A stretch of 64,000 bases of DNA from Pseudohongiella sp. (GCF_011050365.1 NZ_DRFV01000003.1:170257-234256); one strand, 5' to 3'; shown: positions 36,093 to 46,265, counted from the first letter of the stretch. Numbers and translations are program-made. The notes: a model not told the origin generated them from the sequence alone.

Positions 36093-37796
36093 CTAGAACA
36101 GACTGTAGCGTTGTGCCAAGGGCAGTACGCTCGCCGGCTCACAAGTCAACAGTTCTCCGTTTGCCCTGACTTCATAGGTCTGCGCATCCACTTCAATGAC
36201 CGGCAACCAATCATTGAGAATCATGTCCTGCTTCCGGATCGTTCGTGTGTTACGACAGGCAACCAGTTTGCGGGCCAGCCCCAGCTTGCCGAGCATGCCT
36301 GACTCCAGCGCAATCTGACTGGTAAAAGTCACTGACAGCGCCGCTGCGGCGCCTCCTAAGGAGCCAAACATTGGCCGATAGTGCGAAGGCTGCGGCGTCG
36401 GTATGGACGCATTGGGATCACCCATCGGGGCCGCTGCGATCATGCCGGACTTGATGATCAATGACGGCTTGATACCAAAAAAGGCTGGTTTCCAGAGCAC
36501 CAGGTCAGCCAGCTTGCCCGCTTCAATGGAGCCGACTTCATGCGCGATACCATGCGTAATCGCCGGGTTGATGGTGTATTTTGCAACATATCGGCGAGCG
36601 CGAAAATTGTCTGATTCGGCAGTATCTTCTTTTAGAGGGCCACGTTGCACTTTCATCTTGTGTGCGGTCTGCCAGGTGCGCGTAATCACTTCACCGACCC
36701 TGCCCATGGCCTGCGAGTCCGAGGCGATCATGCTGAACGCACCCAGGTCATGCAGAATATCTTCGGCGGCGATGGTTTCCTTGCGAATACGCGAATCGGC
36801 AAAGGCGACGTCTTCAGGGATCGCCGAATCCAGGTGATGACACACCATCAGCATGTCGAGGTGCTCATCGACGGTGTTCACCGTATAGGGGCGAGTCGGA
36901 TTGGTTGACGATGGCAACACATTCGCCGCCGAACAGGCCTTGATGATGTCCGGCGCATGGCCACCGCCAGCGCCTTCGGTATGGTATGTATGAATCGCCC
37001 GATCCTTGAAAGCCGCCAGCGTGTCATCGACAAATCCTGATTCGTTCAGGGTGTCGGTGTGAATGGCGACCTGCACATCGTAGTAATCGGCAACATTCAG
37101 GCAATTATTGATCGACGCCGGCGTGGTACCCCAGTCCTCGTGCAATTTGAGACCACAGGCACCGGCCAGCAACTGTTCAATCAACGGCTCAGGCAAACTG
37201 CCGTTACCTTTGCCCAGAAAACCAAAATTCATCGGCATGGCATCGGTTGCCTGCAGCATCTTGCCCATATTCCAGATTCCCGGCGTACAGGTTGTGGCCT
37301 TGGTGCCGGTCGCCGGGCCTGTGCCACCGCCCAGCATGGTAGTGATGCCGGACATGGTGGCCTCCTCTACCTGCTGCGGACAAATAAAGTGGATATGAGA
37401 GTCAATGCCACCCGCGGTCAGAATTTCACCTTCGCCGGCAATGATCTCGGTACCCGGGCCGATAATGATGTTGACACCATCCTGCACGTCAGGGTTGCCG
37501 GCCTTGCCAATGGCGATGATGCGTCCGTGCTTGATACCAACGTCCGCCTTGACCACACCCCAATGATCGAGAATCAGGGCATTGGTGATGACAACATCCA
37601 TACTCTGGGCGTCGCCACGCTGACTTTGACCCATGCCGTCACGTATTACTTTGCCGCCGCCGAATTTGACCTCGTCACCGTAGCGTGTGTAATCCTTCTC
37701 GACCTGAAGCCAGAGATCAGTATCGGCCAGACGCACCCGATCGCCGGTCGTCGGCCCAAACATTTGCGCGTAGGTTGCGCGATCCATACTTGCCAC
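36093..37796 (-). CDS. ureC: Urease alpha (catalytic) subunit UreC
   Basis: This subunit holds the dinickel site that hydrolyses urea to ammonia and carbamate. The HxH ligands ([14 protein letters not shown]), the carbamylated lysine ([15 protein letters not shown]), the [12 protein letters not shown] ligand segment and the mobile-flap catalytic His (MVCHHLD) are all intact. The length of 567 residues is standard. The ATG at 37796 or the one four codons later could be used. It sits in the canonical order after ureA and ureB. Confidence 0.97.
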   Translation of the reverse strand: MASMDRATYAQMFGPTTGDRVRLADTDLWLQVEKDYTRYGDEVKFGGGKVIRDGMGQSQRGDAQSMDVVITNALILDHWGVVKADVGIKHGRIIAIGKAGNPDVQDGVNIIIGPGTEIIAGEGEILTAGGIDSHIHFICPQQVEEATMSGITTMLGGGTGPATGTKATTCTPGIWNMGKMLQATDAMPMNFGFLGKGNGSLPEPLIEQLLAGACGLKLHEDWGTTPASINNCLNVADYYDVQVAIHTDTLNESGFVDDTLAAFKDRAIHTYHTEGAGGGHAPDIIKACSAANVLPSSTNPTRPYTVNTVDEHLDMLMVCHHLDSAIPEDVAFADSRIRKETIAAEDILHDLGAFSMIASDSQAMGRVGEVITRTWQTAHKMKVQRGPLKEDTAESDNFRARRYVAKYTINPAITHGIAHEVGSIEAGKLADLVLWKPAFFGIKPSLIIKSGMIAAAPMGDPNASIPTPQPSHYRPMFGSLGGAAAALSVTFTSQIALESGMLGKLGLARKLVACRNTRTIRKQDMILNDWLPVIEVDAQTYEVRANGELLTCEPASVLPLAQRYSLF

Positions 37797-37826
37797 AATA
37801 ATTCTCCCGCTTGCTGAAATAAGGAA

Positions 37827-38165
37827 TTAATCCAGCGGCCCCATAACATCGCCACGAAACCCAAACACACGACGCTCACCCGCATACGCCACCAGTTCAA
37901 CCTCACGGCTTTGTCCGGGCTCGAAGCGAACCGCAGTACCTGCAGCTATATTCAAGTGAAATCCCCGCGCCAGTTGACGATCCAGGCGCAAGGCAGGATT
38001 GACCTCGGCAAAATGGTAGTGTGAGCCGATTTGCACGGGCCTGTCGCCCGTGTTCTCAACAGAGAGCGTAATAGTTGCTCTGCCTTCATTTAGCTCGATG
38101 CGCCCCTCAGCGGTGCGAATTTCGCCTGGTATCAGCTCTGCATTTGGCTTTTCAGTTGTGCTCAT
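37827..38165 (-). CDS. ureB: Urease beta subunit UreB
   Basis: This is a structural subunit of cytosolic urease. It shows [43 protein letters not shown] and a late [15 protein letters not shown], all diagnostic. The length of 112 residues is normal for the three-subunit bacterial enzyme. Confidence 0.96.
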   Translation of the reverse strand: MSTTEKPNAELIPGEIRTAEGRIELNEGRATITLSVENTGDRPVQIGSHYHFAEVNPALRLDRQLARGFHLNIAAGTAVRFEPGQSREVELVAYAGERRVFGFRGDVMGPLD

Positions 38166-38206
38166 AGGTATTTATCTGATTGGTCTCTAATGATTGATCA
38201 GCTGCT

Positions 38207-38509
38207 CTAGTTGATGGGGTCGTGAACCGTCACCAGTTTGGTACCGTCCGGGAAGGTCGCTTCCACCTGAACCTCGGTAATCATGCTGGCAATACCGTCC
38301 ATGACCTGGTCGGCGGTGAGTATTTCCTTACCATAGCTCATCAGCTCGGCCACCGTTTTGCCATCGCGCGCGCCCTCCATGATTTCCATGGAGATCAGGG
38401 CAACAGCCTCCGGGTAATTCAGCTTCAGACCTCTGGCCAGCCTGCGCTCAGCCAGCAATGCAGCGGTAAAAAGCAGCAGTTTGTCTTTTTCTCTGGGTAG
38501 TAATTCCAT
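38207..38509 (-). CDS. ureA: Urease gamma subunit UreA
   Basis: The 100-residue structural subunit begins [19 protein letters not shown] and contains [23 protein letters not shown] and [20 protein letters not shown], the standard UreA signatures. It is separate from UreB, as in most bacteria. The gene starts 81 bases after ureD. Confidence 0.97.
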   Translation of the reverse strand: MELLPREKDKLLLFTAALLAERRLARGLKLNYPEAVALISMEIMEGARDGKTVAELMSYGKEILTADQVMDGIASMITEVQVEATFPDGTKLVTVHDPIN

Positions 38510-38590
38510 GTTGTTCCGAATCGATCATGTCAGTTGGACGTTGTCATCTTGAGTCATGCATTTATCTTGCCATTGTACTCATCTGTGGCT

Positions 38591-39487
38591 TCATGTCGCC
38601 CAAATTCTGGGTAGACAGGCGGCGCGGCCGGCCAATGACGGACGCACCAGTTGCCAAAGTGCGGTAAACGCACGACGCGCGTCTTCGGCGCTATGGCCCA
38701 AATAGCGGCCAATGATAAAGTTATTCATCAGGGTCACATTAGCCTGGCCCGGCTGCGCCAGCGTCGCCAGGCTCGCACGCAGGCTTGCCATCAGCGCCTG
38801 TATTGCCTCGTCATCAGTGTTGCCACTGACCTGGCCGGCAACAAAGACGCCGCTGACCGGGCAGGCATTCATGCCAACAACGGCAGCGGCAAGTTCAAAG
38901 TTGGCCTTGTCGAGATGCAGGTTCTCCAGCAGCACCGGTCTGCCGTCGTAGCGAATGAACAAGCGCTGGTGCAACTCACCGTGGGTGAATGGCAGATCGC
39001 TGGCAGGTAAACCCAGACAACAGATTTCCCAGCCCATATAGGTACTGCCTGCGCTCATATCCACCGTGGTATCCATCCGGCCAAAAGCGCCGGGGAACAC
39101 AATCATCTCCTGTGGCAACCATTCCATTACCGATTCAGGAGCCAGGGAAAAGTGCTGGCTCTGCTGCTGCAGGCTGCGATCGCTGCGGGCACGATAGACA
39201 CGACCTGCGCCGGGCGTCGTCACCAGTACGCGGGCTCCCTGCTCCAGCTGGATATCAATGCCAAGACGGTCACCGGAAACCAGGCCACCGGGGGGATGCA
39301 GGAGATAAACATGCGCCAGATCAGCGCCTTCAGGGTAGAATGGTTTCTGCACATACAGCGGCCCGTGATGGACATTGCTGACCAGACGACAGCCTCGAGC
39401 CTGTTGTCGAAAGCGCAGGGCCAGGCTGGCGTGCCATGCACTGGCGGGTCGCACTGTCGCGATCTGTTCTGCCAACACCGCGCTCAT
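38591..39487 (-). CDS. ureD: Urease accessory protein UreD
   Basis: UreD binds apo-urease and recruits UreF-UreG for nickel insertion. It shows LLHPPGGLVSGDRLGIDIQLEQGARVLVTTPGAGRVYR-type sequence (family core), LEWLPQE-like (MEWLPQEMIVFPGA) and GWEICCLGLPA. The length of 298 residues is normal. Its ATG overlaps the urtE stop by four bases, or rather urtE ends inside the start of ureD on this strand, which ties the transporter and urease genes into one transcript. Confidence 0.92.
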   Translation of the reverse strand: MSAVLAEQIATVRPASAWHASLALRFRQQARGCRLVSNVHHGPLYVQKPFYPEGADLAHVYLLHPPGGLVSGDRLGIDIQLEQGARVLVTTPGAGRVYRARSDRSLQQQSQHFSLAPESVMEWLPQEMIVFPGAFGRMDTTVDMSAGSTYMGWEICCLGLPASDLPFTHGELHQRLFIRYDGRPVLLENLHLDKANFELAAAVVGMNACPVSGVFVAGQVSGNTDDEAIQALMASLRASLATLAQPGQANVTLMNNFIIGRYLGHSAEDARRAFTALWQLVRPSLAGRAACLPRIWAT

Positions 39488-40176
39488 ACGGCCAGATGGC
39501 GTTTGATCAGGTCATCACTCAGGTTTGTCATCACATCACTGGCAACCACACGACCTTTTTCCATCAGACGGAATTCGCTGCCGACGCGACGCGCAAAGCC
39601 CAGTTTCTGTTCGACCAGAACCACAGTCAGTCCTTCACTATTGAGTTTCATGATCACATCACCGATTTGACTGACAATGTTGGGCTGAATACCTTCATTG
39701 GGTTCATCGAGCACCAATACCTTGGGGTCAGTCACCAGCGCCCGGCCAATCGCCAGTTGTTGCTGTTGACCACCCGACAGGTCACCCCCGCGACGATGCA
39801 GCATCTCGGCCAGAACCGGAAACAGCTCGAATATTCGCTGCGGGATCTGTTTCACACCATCTCTCCGGCAAGGCAGCCCGATCTGCAGATTCTCCTCCAC
39901 AGTGAGTGTCGAGAAAATATCACGCCCCTGCGGCACAAAACCCAGGCCCAGACGGGCACGTTGATGGGCTGCCGTCGCCTGGATCGGCTTGCCATCCAGC
40001 AATACCTCGCCAGCTGCGATCGGCAGCAACCCCATCAAACATTTGAGCAGGGTAGTTTTGCCAACGCCGTTGCGCCCCATAATACAGGTACAGGAGCCGC
40101 GCTCAATACTCAGGTCAACATCCCACAAAATCTGGGAACCACCATAGCGCTGGCTCAGTTGTCGGATTTCGATCAC
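39484..40176 (-). CDS. urtE: Urea ABC transporter ATPase UrtE
   Basis: This is the second, LivF-like ATPase of the high-affinity urea importer. Walker A is GRNGVGKTTLLKCLMG, the signature is LSGGQQQQLAIGRAL and Walker B is VLVLDEPNEGIQPN, the last phrase being typical of UrtE. The length of 230 residues is normal. It overlaps both neighbours by four bases. Confidence 0.95.
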   Translation of the reverse strand: MIEIRQLSQRYGGSQILWDVDLSIERGSCTCIMGRNGVGKTTLLKCLMGLLPIAAGEVLLDGKPIQATAAHQRARLGLGFVPQGRDIFSTLTVEENLQIGLPCRRDGVKQIPQRIFELFPVLAEMLHRRGGDLSGGQQQQLAIGRALVTDPKVLVLDEPNEGIQPNIVSQIGDVIMKLNSEGLTVVLVEQKLGFARRVGSEFRLMEKGRVVASDVMTNLSDDLIKRHLAV

Positions 40177-40952
40177 GGTTCTTCCCCCAGATACACTTCA
40201 ACAACGTCCGGATTGCTTTGAATCTGATCCATTGTACCTTCAGCGAGCACACTGCCCTGATGAAGCACCGTAACGGTGCGTGCAATGCTGCGCACGAACT
40301 CCATGTCGTGCTCGACGACAACAACTGTGCGCTCACCTGCCAGCGAGGTTAACAACTCAGCCGTTTTTTCGGTCTCCTGGGCAGTCATACCCGCCACCGG
40401 TTCGTCGATCAGCATCAGACGAGGATCGGACACCAGCAACATGCCGATCTCAAGCCATTGCTTCTGGCCGTGCGACAATACGCCGGCGGGCCGATTCCTG
40501 AGTGCGGCAAGACCAATCGTGGTCAGCACTGCGTCAATCCGGTCGCGCTGCTCGGAATCAAGTTTTGCCAATAGTGTAAACCACACACCTTTGCCTGTCT
40601 TCAGTGATAGCTCAAGATTCTCCGCCACGCTGAGCGCTTCAAATACAGTGGGTTTCTGAAACTTGCGCCCGACGCCCAGGCGCGCGATCGCCGCTTCGTC
40701 GTGCCTGAGCAGGTCTACCGACTGACCGAAATACACCTGACCACTGTCACAACGGGTTTTACCGGTAATCACATCCATCAACGTGGTTTTACCGGCGCCA
40801 TTGGCACCAATCAGGCAGCGCAATTCACCGTCGTTGATATACAGACTCAGGTTGTTCAGCGCCTTGAAACCGTCAAAACTGACGCACAGCGACTCGATAT
40901 ACAGAATCACCTTGTGCGAGACATCAGGCGTCGTCATTTTGTTCAATCTCAT
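40173..40952 (-). CDS. urtD: Urea ABC transporter ATPase UrtD
   Basis: This is the LivG-like ATPase of the urea importer. Walker A is GANGAGKTTLMDVITGKT, the family-specific signature is LSHGQKQWLEIGMLL and Walker B is LMLIDEPVAGMT, and it ends in VEVYLGEEP-like. The SHGQKQWLEIGM phrase separates UrtD from amino-acid LivG. The start at 40952 overlaps the urtC stop; an ATG five codons later is an alternative. Confidence 0.95.
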   Translation of the reverse strand: MRLNKMTTPDVSHKVILYIESLCVSFDGFKALNNLSLYINDGELRCLIGANGAGKTTLMDVITGKTRCDSGQVYFGQSVDLLRHDEAAIARLGVGRKFQKPTVFEALSVAENLELSLKTGKGVWFTLLAKLDSEQRDRIDAVLTTIGLAALRNRPAGVLSHGQKQWLEIGMLLVSDPRLMLIDEPVAGMTAQETEKTAELLTSLAGERTVVVVEHDMEFVRSIARTVTVLHQGSVLAEGTMDQIQSNPDVVEVYLGEEP

Positions 40953-42106
40953 GCCGTCTCCTCCCCTGCCGCGCGCGCAGTGCGCGCGTCGTCACCATCA
41001 GAGTCTTTACCCTGACGTTTCTGCTTCAGCAGGCCGGCCAGACCCTTGGGCAGGAAAATGGTGACAAAAACAAACAATGCACCGAGCATGAAAATCCAGC
41101 TTTCCGGCACCAGCGAGGTGAACCGGGTCTTGGCATAACTGACCAGAATGGCGCCAACCACGGCCCCGTAGAGCGTACCCCGCCCGCCCACGGCGACCCA
41201 GACCACGATCTCGATGGAGTTGACCGGACTGAACTCGCCCGGGTTGATGATGCCGACCTGAGGAACATAGAGAGCACCTGCGAGCGCGGCAATCAATGCA
41301 GAATAGACAAACAGCCAGACCTTGAAATGGTCGGTACGATAACCCAGAAACCGTGCGCGGGCTTCACTGTCCCGAATCGACACCAACACCCGTCCCAGAC
41401 GTGAGCGCATGATCAGTTGACTGCTGATAAACACTGCGGCCAGCAAGATGGCAGTAACGACAAACAATCCCACCCGCGTGTTGTCTGCACTCAGATCAAA
41501 GCCCGCGATCTCCTTAAAGTCGGTCAAACCGTTGTTGCCACCAAAACCCATTTCATTACGGAAAAACGCCAGCATCAGAGCATAGGTCAGGGCCTGGGTC
41601 ATGATGGAAAGATACACGCCGGTGACGCGGGACCGGAACGCCAGCCAGCCGAACACCAGGGCCAGCAGTCCCGGCACCAGCGCGACAATCATCATGGCAA
41701 ACCAGAACTGGTCCATGCCAAACCAGTACCAGGGCAGGCTGTCCCAGTTCAGGAACACCATAAAGTCCGGCAGATCAGGATTGCCATACACGCCGCGATC
41801 ACCAATCTGTCGCATCAGATACATGCCCATGGCGTAACCACCAAGCGCAAAAAATGCACCGTGGCCCAGGCTCAGAATACCGCAGTACCCCCAGATCACA
41901 TCAACTGCCAGAGCCAGCATCGCGTAGCACAGGTACTTGCCCAGCAAAGTGATGGTATAGGTGCTGACATGCAACGCGGAACTCTCGGGCAATAGCAGAT
42001 TGGACAGTGACGCTACCAGCGTGGCAACAAACAGCACCACCACAAACAGCGTAATCGTATTGCTGCCGCGACGCAGCTCACCCCAAATGTCAGCCAACTG
42101 ACTCAT
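40949..42106 (-). CDS. urtC: Urea ABC transporter permease UrtC
   Basis: This is an inner-membrane permease of the LivM type with about ten hydrophobic helices. It shows YCGILSLGHGAFFALGGYAMGMYLMRQIGDRG, GNNGLTDFK and GRGTLYGAVVGAILVSYAKT, which are UrtC hallmarks. The length of 385 residues is typical. It overlaps urtB and urtD by four bases on each side. Confidence 0.95.
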   Translation of the reverse strand: MSQLADIWGELRRGSNTITLFVVVLFVATLVASLSNLLLPESSALHVSTYTITLLGKYLCYAMLALAVDVIWGYCGILSLGHGAFFALGGYAMGMYLMRQIGDRGVYGNPDLPDFMVFLNWDSLPWYWFGMDQFWFAMMIVALVPGLLALVFGWLAFRSRVTGVYLSIMTQALTYALMLAFFRNEMGFGGNNGLTDFKEIAGFDLSADNTRVGLFVVTAILLAAVFISSQLIMRSRLGRVLVSIRDSEARARFLGYRTDHFKVWLFVYSALIAALAGALYVPQVGIINPGEFSPVNSIEIVVWVAVGGRGTLYGAVVGAILVSYAKTRFTSLVPESWIFMLGALFVFVTIFLPKGLAGLLKQKRQGKDSDGDDARTARAAGEETA

Positions 42107-43746
42107 TCAGCAGCCCTCCCTTTTTGCGGGAACAACCCTTTGGGCCTTATCTGGATAAACAGAATAATAAAGACCAGCGTGATGATTTTGGCCAGTACCG
42201 CACCCGTCGCCGGCTCCATGAACTTGTTGGCGACACCCAGCGAAAAGGCCCCGACCAGTGTGCCCCACAAGTTACCCACACCACCGAAAACGACCACCAT
42301 AAAGGAGTCAATGATGTAGTCCTGTCCCAGATTGGGGCCAACGTTGGTCAACTGACTGAGCGCCACGCCGGCGATACCGGCAATGCCGGAGCCCAGACCG
42401 AATGTCATGGCGTCAACCCAGTCGGTGCGGATACCCATGGCTTTTGCCATGTCACGGTTTTGCGAAACCGCCCGCACCTGCAGCCCCAATGAAGTCTTCT
42501 TCAGAATCCACAACAGAATGACAAACACGATAATCGAGAACAGCAGGATGAACAGCCGATTGTTGGTAAGCGACAGCACCGGGTTGATATCCCAGGAGCC
42601 ACTCATCCAGTCAGGCGAAACCACCAGGCGGTTCAATGGCGAGAAAATGGTCCTGACCGCCTGTTGCAGAATCAGGCTGATACCGAAGGTGGCCAGCAGT
42701 GTCTCCAGTGGCCGACCATTGAGGTAGCGAATAACAAAACGCTGAATAAACATGCCTACCAGACCGGACACCATAAAGGCTGCCGGTATCGCGACCCATA
42801 ACGAATAGTTGATGAACTCGGGCATCAGCAGTTGCACCACATAAGTGGTATAGGCGCCCAGCATCAGCATTTCGCCGTGCGCCATGTTAATCACACCCAT
42901 GACACCAAAGGTCACCGCCAGACCAATGGCCGCCAGCAACAACACCGAGCCCAGACTGAGGCCGTAAAAGGCCTGTTCCATCAATTCATAAAAACGCACC
43001 TTGCGTTCGATACTGGCCAGCGCTGACTCGATGGCCGCGCGCACCTCCGGGTCCTGCTCATTGCGGCCCAGTTCATCCATAAAACTGCGCAGCAGATTAC
43101 GAACCGGCCCCTCCAGATTGCCATGCAATGTTGCAACGGCGGCAAGACGTTCGTCCTGTGGCGCATCGGTGACCAGCACATTCATCGCCAATGCCACATT
43201 GATCATGTCAGCAACTGCCGGTACCTGTTCGTTGACAATGGCTTCGTTGAGCACAACCAGGTTTTCTTCATCAAGATTGCTGAGCATGATTTGGGCGGCT
43301 TGCGCACGCTCGGCGTCACTGCCCTGCAACAACCTGATACGGGCAATCGTGGCCTGCAGCACGGCTCGCAAGCGGTTGTTGATACGTACCTGTTCCAGCG
43401 ACTCAGGATCGACATCGTTGCGCTCAACACCACTGAATACATCGCTCACCGTGACACGACCACCATCGCTTTCACGTCGCTCCACCAACTTACGGCTATC
43501 CGCCTGGTAGTACAACGCACCATCCTGCATGGCGGTGAGCAGTGGCAGCACCATACGCCCGCCGGCCTGCTCAATTTCAGTTACCAGTGAAAGCATGCGA
43601 CGCAGGTTGGCGTCGGTCAGCTCGAGCAACAACGGTGAAAGTTCAGCGTTGTCATCGACCGGTTCCGCCTGGTCTATTTCGGGGGCTTGCTGCGCTGCCG
43701 CCGTTGAAAAAACGAAGCAGCAGATCAACAACAAGAAGATTCTCAC
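42103..43746 (-). CDS. urtB: Urea ABC transporter permease UrtB
   Basis: This is a LivH-type permease with the long N-terminal extension known for proteobacterial UrtB. A signal peptide (VRIFLLLICCFVFSTAAAQ) leads into ~230 exported residues, then the membrane part with GVMGVINMAHGEMLMLGAYTTYVVQ and GGVGNLWGTLVGAFSLGVANKF. GTG 43746 is the start, supported by a GGAG eight bases upstream and by the signal peptide beginning there. The open frame back to 43887 would overlap urtA. Length from the GTG is 547 residues. Confidence 0.93.
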   Translation of the reverse strand: MRIFLLLICCFVFSTAAAQQAPEIDQAEPVDDNAELSPLLLELTDANLRRMLSLVTEIEQAGGRMVLPLLTAMQDGALYYQADSRKLVERRESDGGRVTVSDVFSGVERNDVDPESLEQVRINNRLRAVLQATIARIRLLQGSDAERAQAAQIMLSNLDEENLVVLNEAIVNEQVPAVADMINVALAMNVLVTDAPQDERLAAVATLHGNLEGPVRNLLRSFMDELGRNEQDPEVRAAIESALASIERKVRFYELMEQAFYGLSLGSVLLLAAIGLAVTFGVMGVINMAHGEMLMLGAYTTYVVQLLMPEFINYSLWVAIPAAFMVSGLVGMFIQRFVIRYLNGRPLETLLATFGISLILQQAVRTIFSPLNRLVVSPDWMSGSWDINPVLSLTNNRLFILLFSIIVFVILLWILKKTSLGLQVRAVSQNRDMAKAMGIRTDWVDAMTFGLGSGIAGIAGVALSQLTNVGPNLGQDYIIDSFMVVVFGGVGNLWGTLVGAFSLGVANKFMEPATGAVLAKIITLVFIILFIQIRPKGLFPQKGRAAE

Positions 43747-43785
43747 GCGCTCACTCCATGACGAATAATGCCGTCGGGTTTCAAT

Positions 43786-43805
43786 CGGGCCCGCAGCGGG
43801 GCCCG
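43786..43805 (-). promoter_or_regulatory. Hairpin between urtA and urtB
   Basis: A perfect seven-base dyad (CGGGCCC / GGGCCCG) with a six-base loop lies in the 90-bp gap between urtA and urtB. No T-run follows on the minus strand, so it is more likely to stabilise or attenuate than to end transcription fully. This would leave more binding protein than permease, as usual for ABC importers. Confidence 0.45.
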
Positions 43806-43835
43806 GCAGAGGTGGTTCAAGAGGTGGACCGAGGA

Positions 43836-45122
43836 TCAGTTGCTTTGCCCTGAACAGGTTCCGGTAACGGTGTTGTAGTTGCCACAACGAATAGGATCAG
43901 TCCAGTCAGAGATCAGGTCTTTCGAGCCTTCCAGGTAATCTGACCAGGCATCTCCGGGCACTACGCCGTCAGTTTCCCACACCACCTGAAACTGGCCGTC
44001 AGACTGGATCTCGCCAATCAGCACTGGCTTCGACAGGTGATGGTTTTTGTTCATGACTGCCATGCCGCCGGTAAGGTTCGGCGTTTCGATGCCTATCATG
44101 GCCTGCTCCACCGCATCAACATCCGTGGTACCTGCTTTCTCCACTGCCTTCACCCACATATTGAAACCGATATAGGTCGCTTCCATAGGGTCATTTGTCA
44201 CACGATCGGTGTTACCGATAAAGTCGTGCCAGCGAGCGATGAAATCAGTGTTCGCGTCGGTATCAACGCTCTGGAAATAATTCCATGCTGCCATGTGTCC
44301 TACCAGAGGTCGCGCGTCAATCCCTGACAGCTCTTCTTCGCCGACAGAGAAAGCGATCACCGGGATATCCAGTGATGAGATACCCTGGTTGCCCAGTTCG
44401 CGGTAAAACGGCACGTTGGCATCGCCGTTAATGGTTGATACTACCGCCGTGGCTTTGCCGGCGCTGCCGAAACGGCTGATGTCAGATACGATGCTTTGCC
44501 AGTCAGAATGACTGAATGGCGTGTAGTTGATCATGATGTCTTCGTCAGCAACACCCTGAGCCTTGAGATAGGCTTCCAGAATTCTATTGGTGGTGCGCGG
44601 GTATACGTAGTCGGTGCCGGCCAGCACCCAACGCTCAATACCCAGATCGTTCATCAGGTAGTCAACGGCGGGAATGGCTTGCTGATTGGGTGCCGCACCG
44701 GTGTAGAAAATGTTTTTGGACGATTCTTCGCCTTCGTACTGCACAGGATAAAATAACAGCCCGTTGAGCTCCTCAAGCACTGGCAACATGGCTTTGCGCG
44801 ACACCGACGTCCACGCACCAAAGATCACATCAACATCGTCCTGTGACAACAGTTGACGGGTGCGTTCGGCGAACAGTGGCCAATCCGAGGCCGGGTCTAC
44901 CACGACAGCTTCCAGTGGTCGCCCCAGGACGCCGCCTTTACTGTTCTGCTCTTCCACCATCATCAGCACGGTGTCTTTCAGCGTAGTTTCGCTGATGGCC
45001 ATGGTGCCTGACAATGAATGCAGGACCCCTACCTTGATGGGCTCCTGAGCATGAACGCCCAGACTGAATAAACAGGCGGCGGCGGTCAGAATGGATCGGG
45101 ACATAAAAGAGGTGTTGCGCAT
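43836..45122 (-). CDS. urtA: Urea ABC transporter substrate-binding protein UrtA
   Basis: This is the periplasmic urea-binding protein. The signal peptide ends near LGVHAQ and the mature part begins EPIKVGVLHSLSGTMAISET, the classic UrtA start. Other signatures are FGAWTSVSRKAMLPVLEE, LFYPVQYEGEESSKNIFYTGAAPNQQ and NYFQSVDTDAN. ATG 45122 is supported by an AAGGAG; the longer frame to 45200 is not. The 428-residue length is normal. Confidence 0.96.
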   Translation of the reverse strand: MRNTSFMSRSILTAAACLFSLGVHAQEPIKVGVLHSLSGTMAISETTLKDTVLMMVEEQNSKGGVLGRPLEAVVVDPASDWPLFAERTRQLLSQDDVDVIFGAWTSVSRKAMLPVLEELNGLLFYPVQYEGEESSKNIFYTGAAPNQQAIPAVDYLMNDLGIERWVLAGTDYVYPRTTNRILEAYLKAQGVADEDIMINYTPFSHSDWQSIVSDISRFGSAGKATAVVSTINGDANVPFYRELGNQGISSLDIPVIAFSVGEEELSGIDARPLVGHMAAWNYFQSVDTDANTDFIARWHDFIGNTDRVTNDPMEATYIGFNMWVKAVEKAGTTDVDAVEQAMIGIETPNLTGGMAVMNKNHHLSKPVLIGEIQSDGQFQVVWETDGVVPGDAWSDYLEGSKDLISDWTDPIRCGNYNTVTGTCSGQSN

Positions 45123-45168
45123 GACGGACTCCTTAATAAATCTGATCTCATTTTGGAGATTCAGGCGG

Positions 45169-45185
45169 GCCGACAACAAGTCGGC
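45169..45185 (-). promoter_or_regulatory. Small hairpin in the urtA leader
   Basis: The arms GCCGAC and GTCGGC flank a five-base loop, 47 bases upstream of the urtA start codon and just downstream of the palindromic operator candidate. It may be a leader stem-loop. Confidence 0.3.
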
Positions 45186-45197
45186 GATTAACCATGA

Positions 45198-45221
45198 CAC
45201 CTACGTCATTTAACGTAGGTG
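45198..45221. promoter_or_regulatory. Palindromic operator candidate upstream of urtA
   Basis: A nine-base perfect dyad (CACCTACGT-CATTTA-ACGTAGGTG) lies 76 bases upstream of the urtA start and four bases from the end of the HupE-like gene. Its core CTACGT-N6-ACGTAG recurs at 56897-56914 upstream of TonB receptor 2. A dimeric regulator, for example the LuxR-type response regulator at 32931, could bind here. It could also act as a weak intercistronic hairpin. Confidence 0.5.
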
Positions 45222-45224
45222 AGC

Positions 45225-46265
45225 TTAAATTCCCATGACCCGTTCCACGGTCCAGAACAGACCCATCCCGCCGACAGCAAAGGCGCTGGCCCGAATCATT
45301 TTCTGATCGAAGTGCACTTTTCGCAGCAACGCCAGCAGAACCAGTACGGTGGCCACGAACATCAATTGACCCACTTCCACGCCAATATTGAAGAACAACA
45401 GCGCTACCACAGTGTCCGCCGCCGACACGCCCAGACCTCCGAGCACACTGGCGAACCCCAGCCCATGAATCAGACCAAAGCCAGCTGTGATGCCCATTCG
45501 CCATCGCTGCGAGTTGGCAGCCCCGCGCGCTGTCGGCGCGCGGCCATTGTCAGCCGAATTCGCCAACAAGGCTTCGCGAGCCATGAACACAACGGACAGG
45601 GCGATGATGGCTTCGACCGGCACAATGGGCACATTGACCACCCCCAGGTAAGCCAGCGCCAGCGAAATGGAGTGTCCCAGCGTGAATGCAGATATGAGCC
45701 ACAGCAAGCTGATACCGCGGGCCAGCATGGCCAGACAAAGCACAAATGCCAGGTGGTCCAGGCCAATCAGCACATGTTCAGTCCCCAGCACCAGATAGCG
45801 CCAGGCGGTAGCCATGAAGCCGGCAGGCTCCTGTCCGGCAGCCGCCTCCCAGTCAGGCAGACTGAACTCGGCGCCAAATCGGCCACCTGATAACATGGTC
45901 GAGGCGATGCTGCCATCCAGCAAATGCAGCTCCAGCATGCCGCCGTCGCGGCCCCACCGGGTACGTATCAGCCCGCTGCTGGTTTCCTCGCAATTAACAT
46001 CAAAGCTGACGGTGACGGCATTGCCGTTATCCACACGCTCATCGCGCTCCAGTACCGAGCAGCCGTCGGGCCAGCTGACTGGCAGATCAGGGTCCAGATT
46101 GACCGGCAAACTGGCGTCAAAACGAAACCATAACCCTTCATCTTCAACGTTCAGTTGCACCAGGGTGAATTGAGCCAGATCCATGTAGTGTGCGAGGGCT
46201 ACCGGGACGGAAAACAGGAAGAACAGAACACCGGCCAGCTGCCATCGCAAACGTTTAACCACCAT
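45225..46265 (-). CDS. HupE/UreJ-family membrane protein (candidate nickel permease)
   Basis: A signal peptide (ending near VPVALAH) and an exported N-terminal domain of about 130 residues precede a membrane part with six to seven helices and the HupE/UreJ-2 signatures GTEHVLIGLDHLAFVLCL, FTLGHSISLALA and AGFGLIHGLGFASVL. The conserved His and Asp residues in the first and the HG-containing last motif are thought to carry nickel. HupE/UreJ proteins supply nickel to hydrogenase or urease. Here the gene lies between the ureohydrolase and urea genes, so nickel (or another metal) supply fits both. Its start overlaps the end of the PpiC-type gene by 11 bases. Confidence 0.85.
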   Translation of the reverse strand: MVVKRLRWQLAGVLFFLFSVPVALAHYMDLAQFTLVQLNVEDEGLWFRFDASLPVNLDPDLPVSWPDGCSVLERDERVDNGNAVTVSFDVNCEETSSGLIRTRWGRDGGMLELHLLDGSIASTMLSGGRFGAEFSLPDWEAAAGQEPAGFMATAWRYLVLGTEHVLIGLDHLAFVLCLAMLARGISLLWLISAFTLGHSISLALAYLGVVNVPIVPVEAIIALSVVFMAREALLANSADNGRAPTARGAANSQRWRMGITAGFGLIHGLGFASVLGGLGVSAADTVVALLFFNIGVEVGQLMFVATVLVLLALLRKVHFDQKMIRASAFAVGGMGLFWTVERVMGI

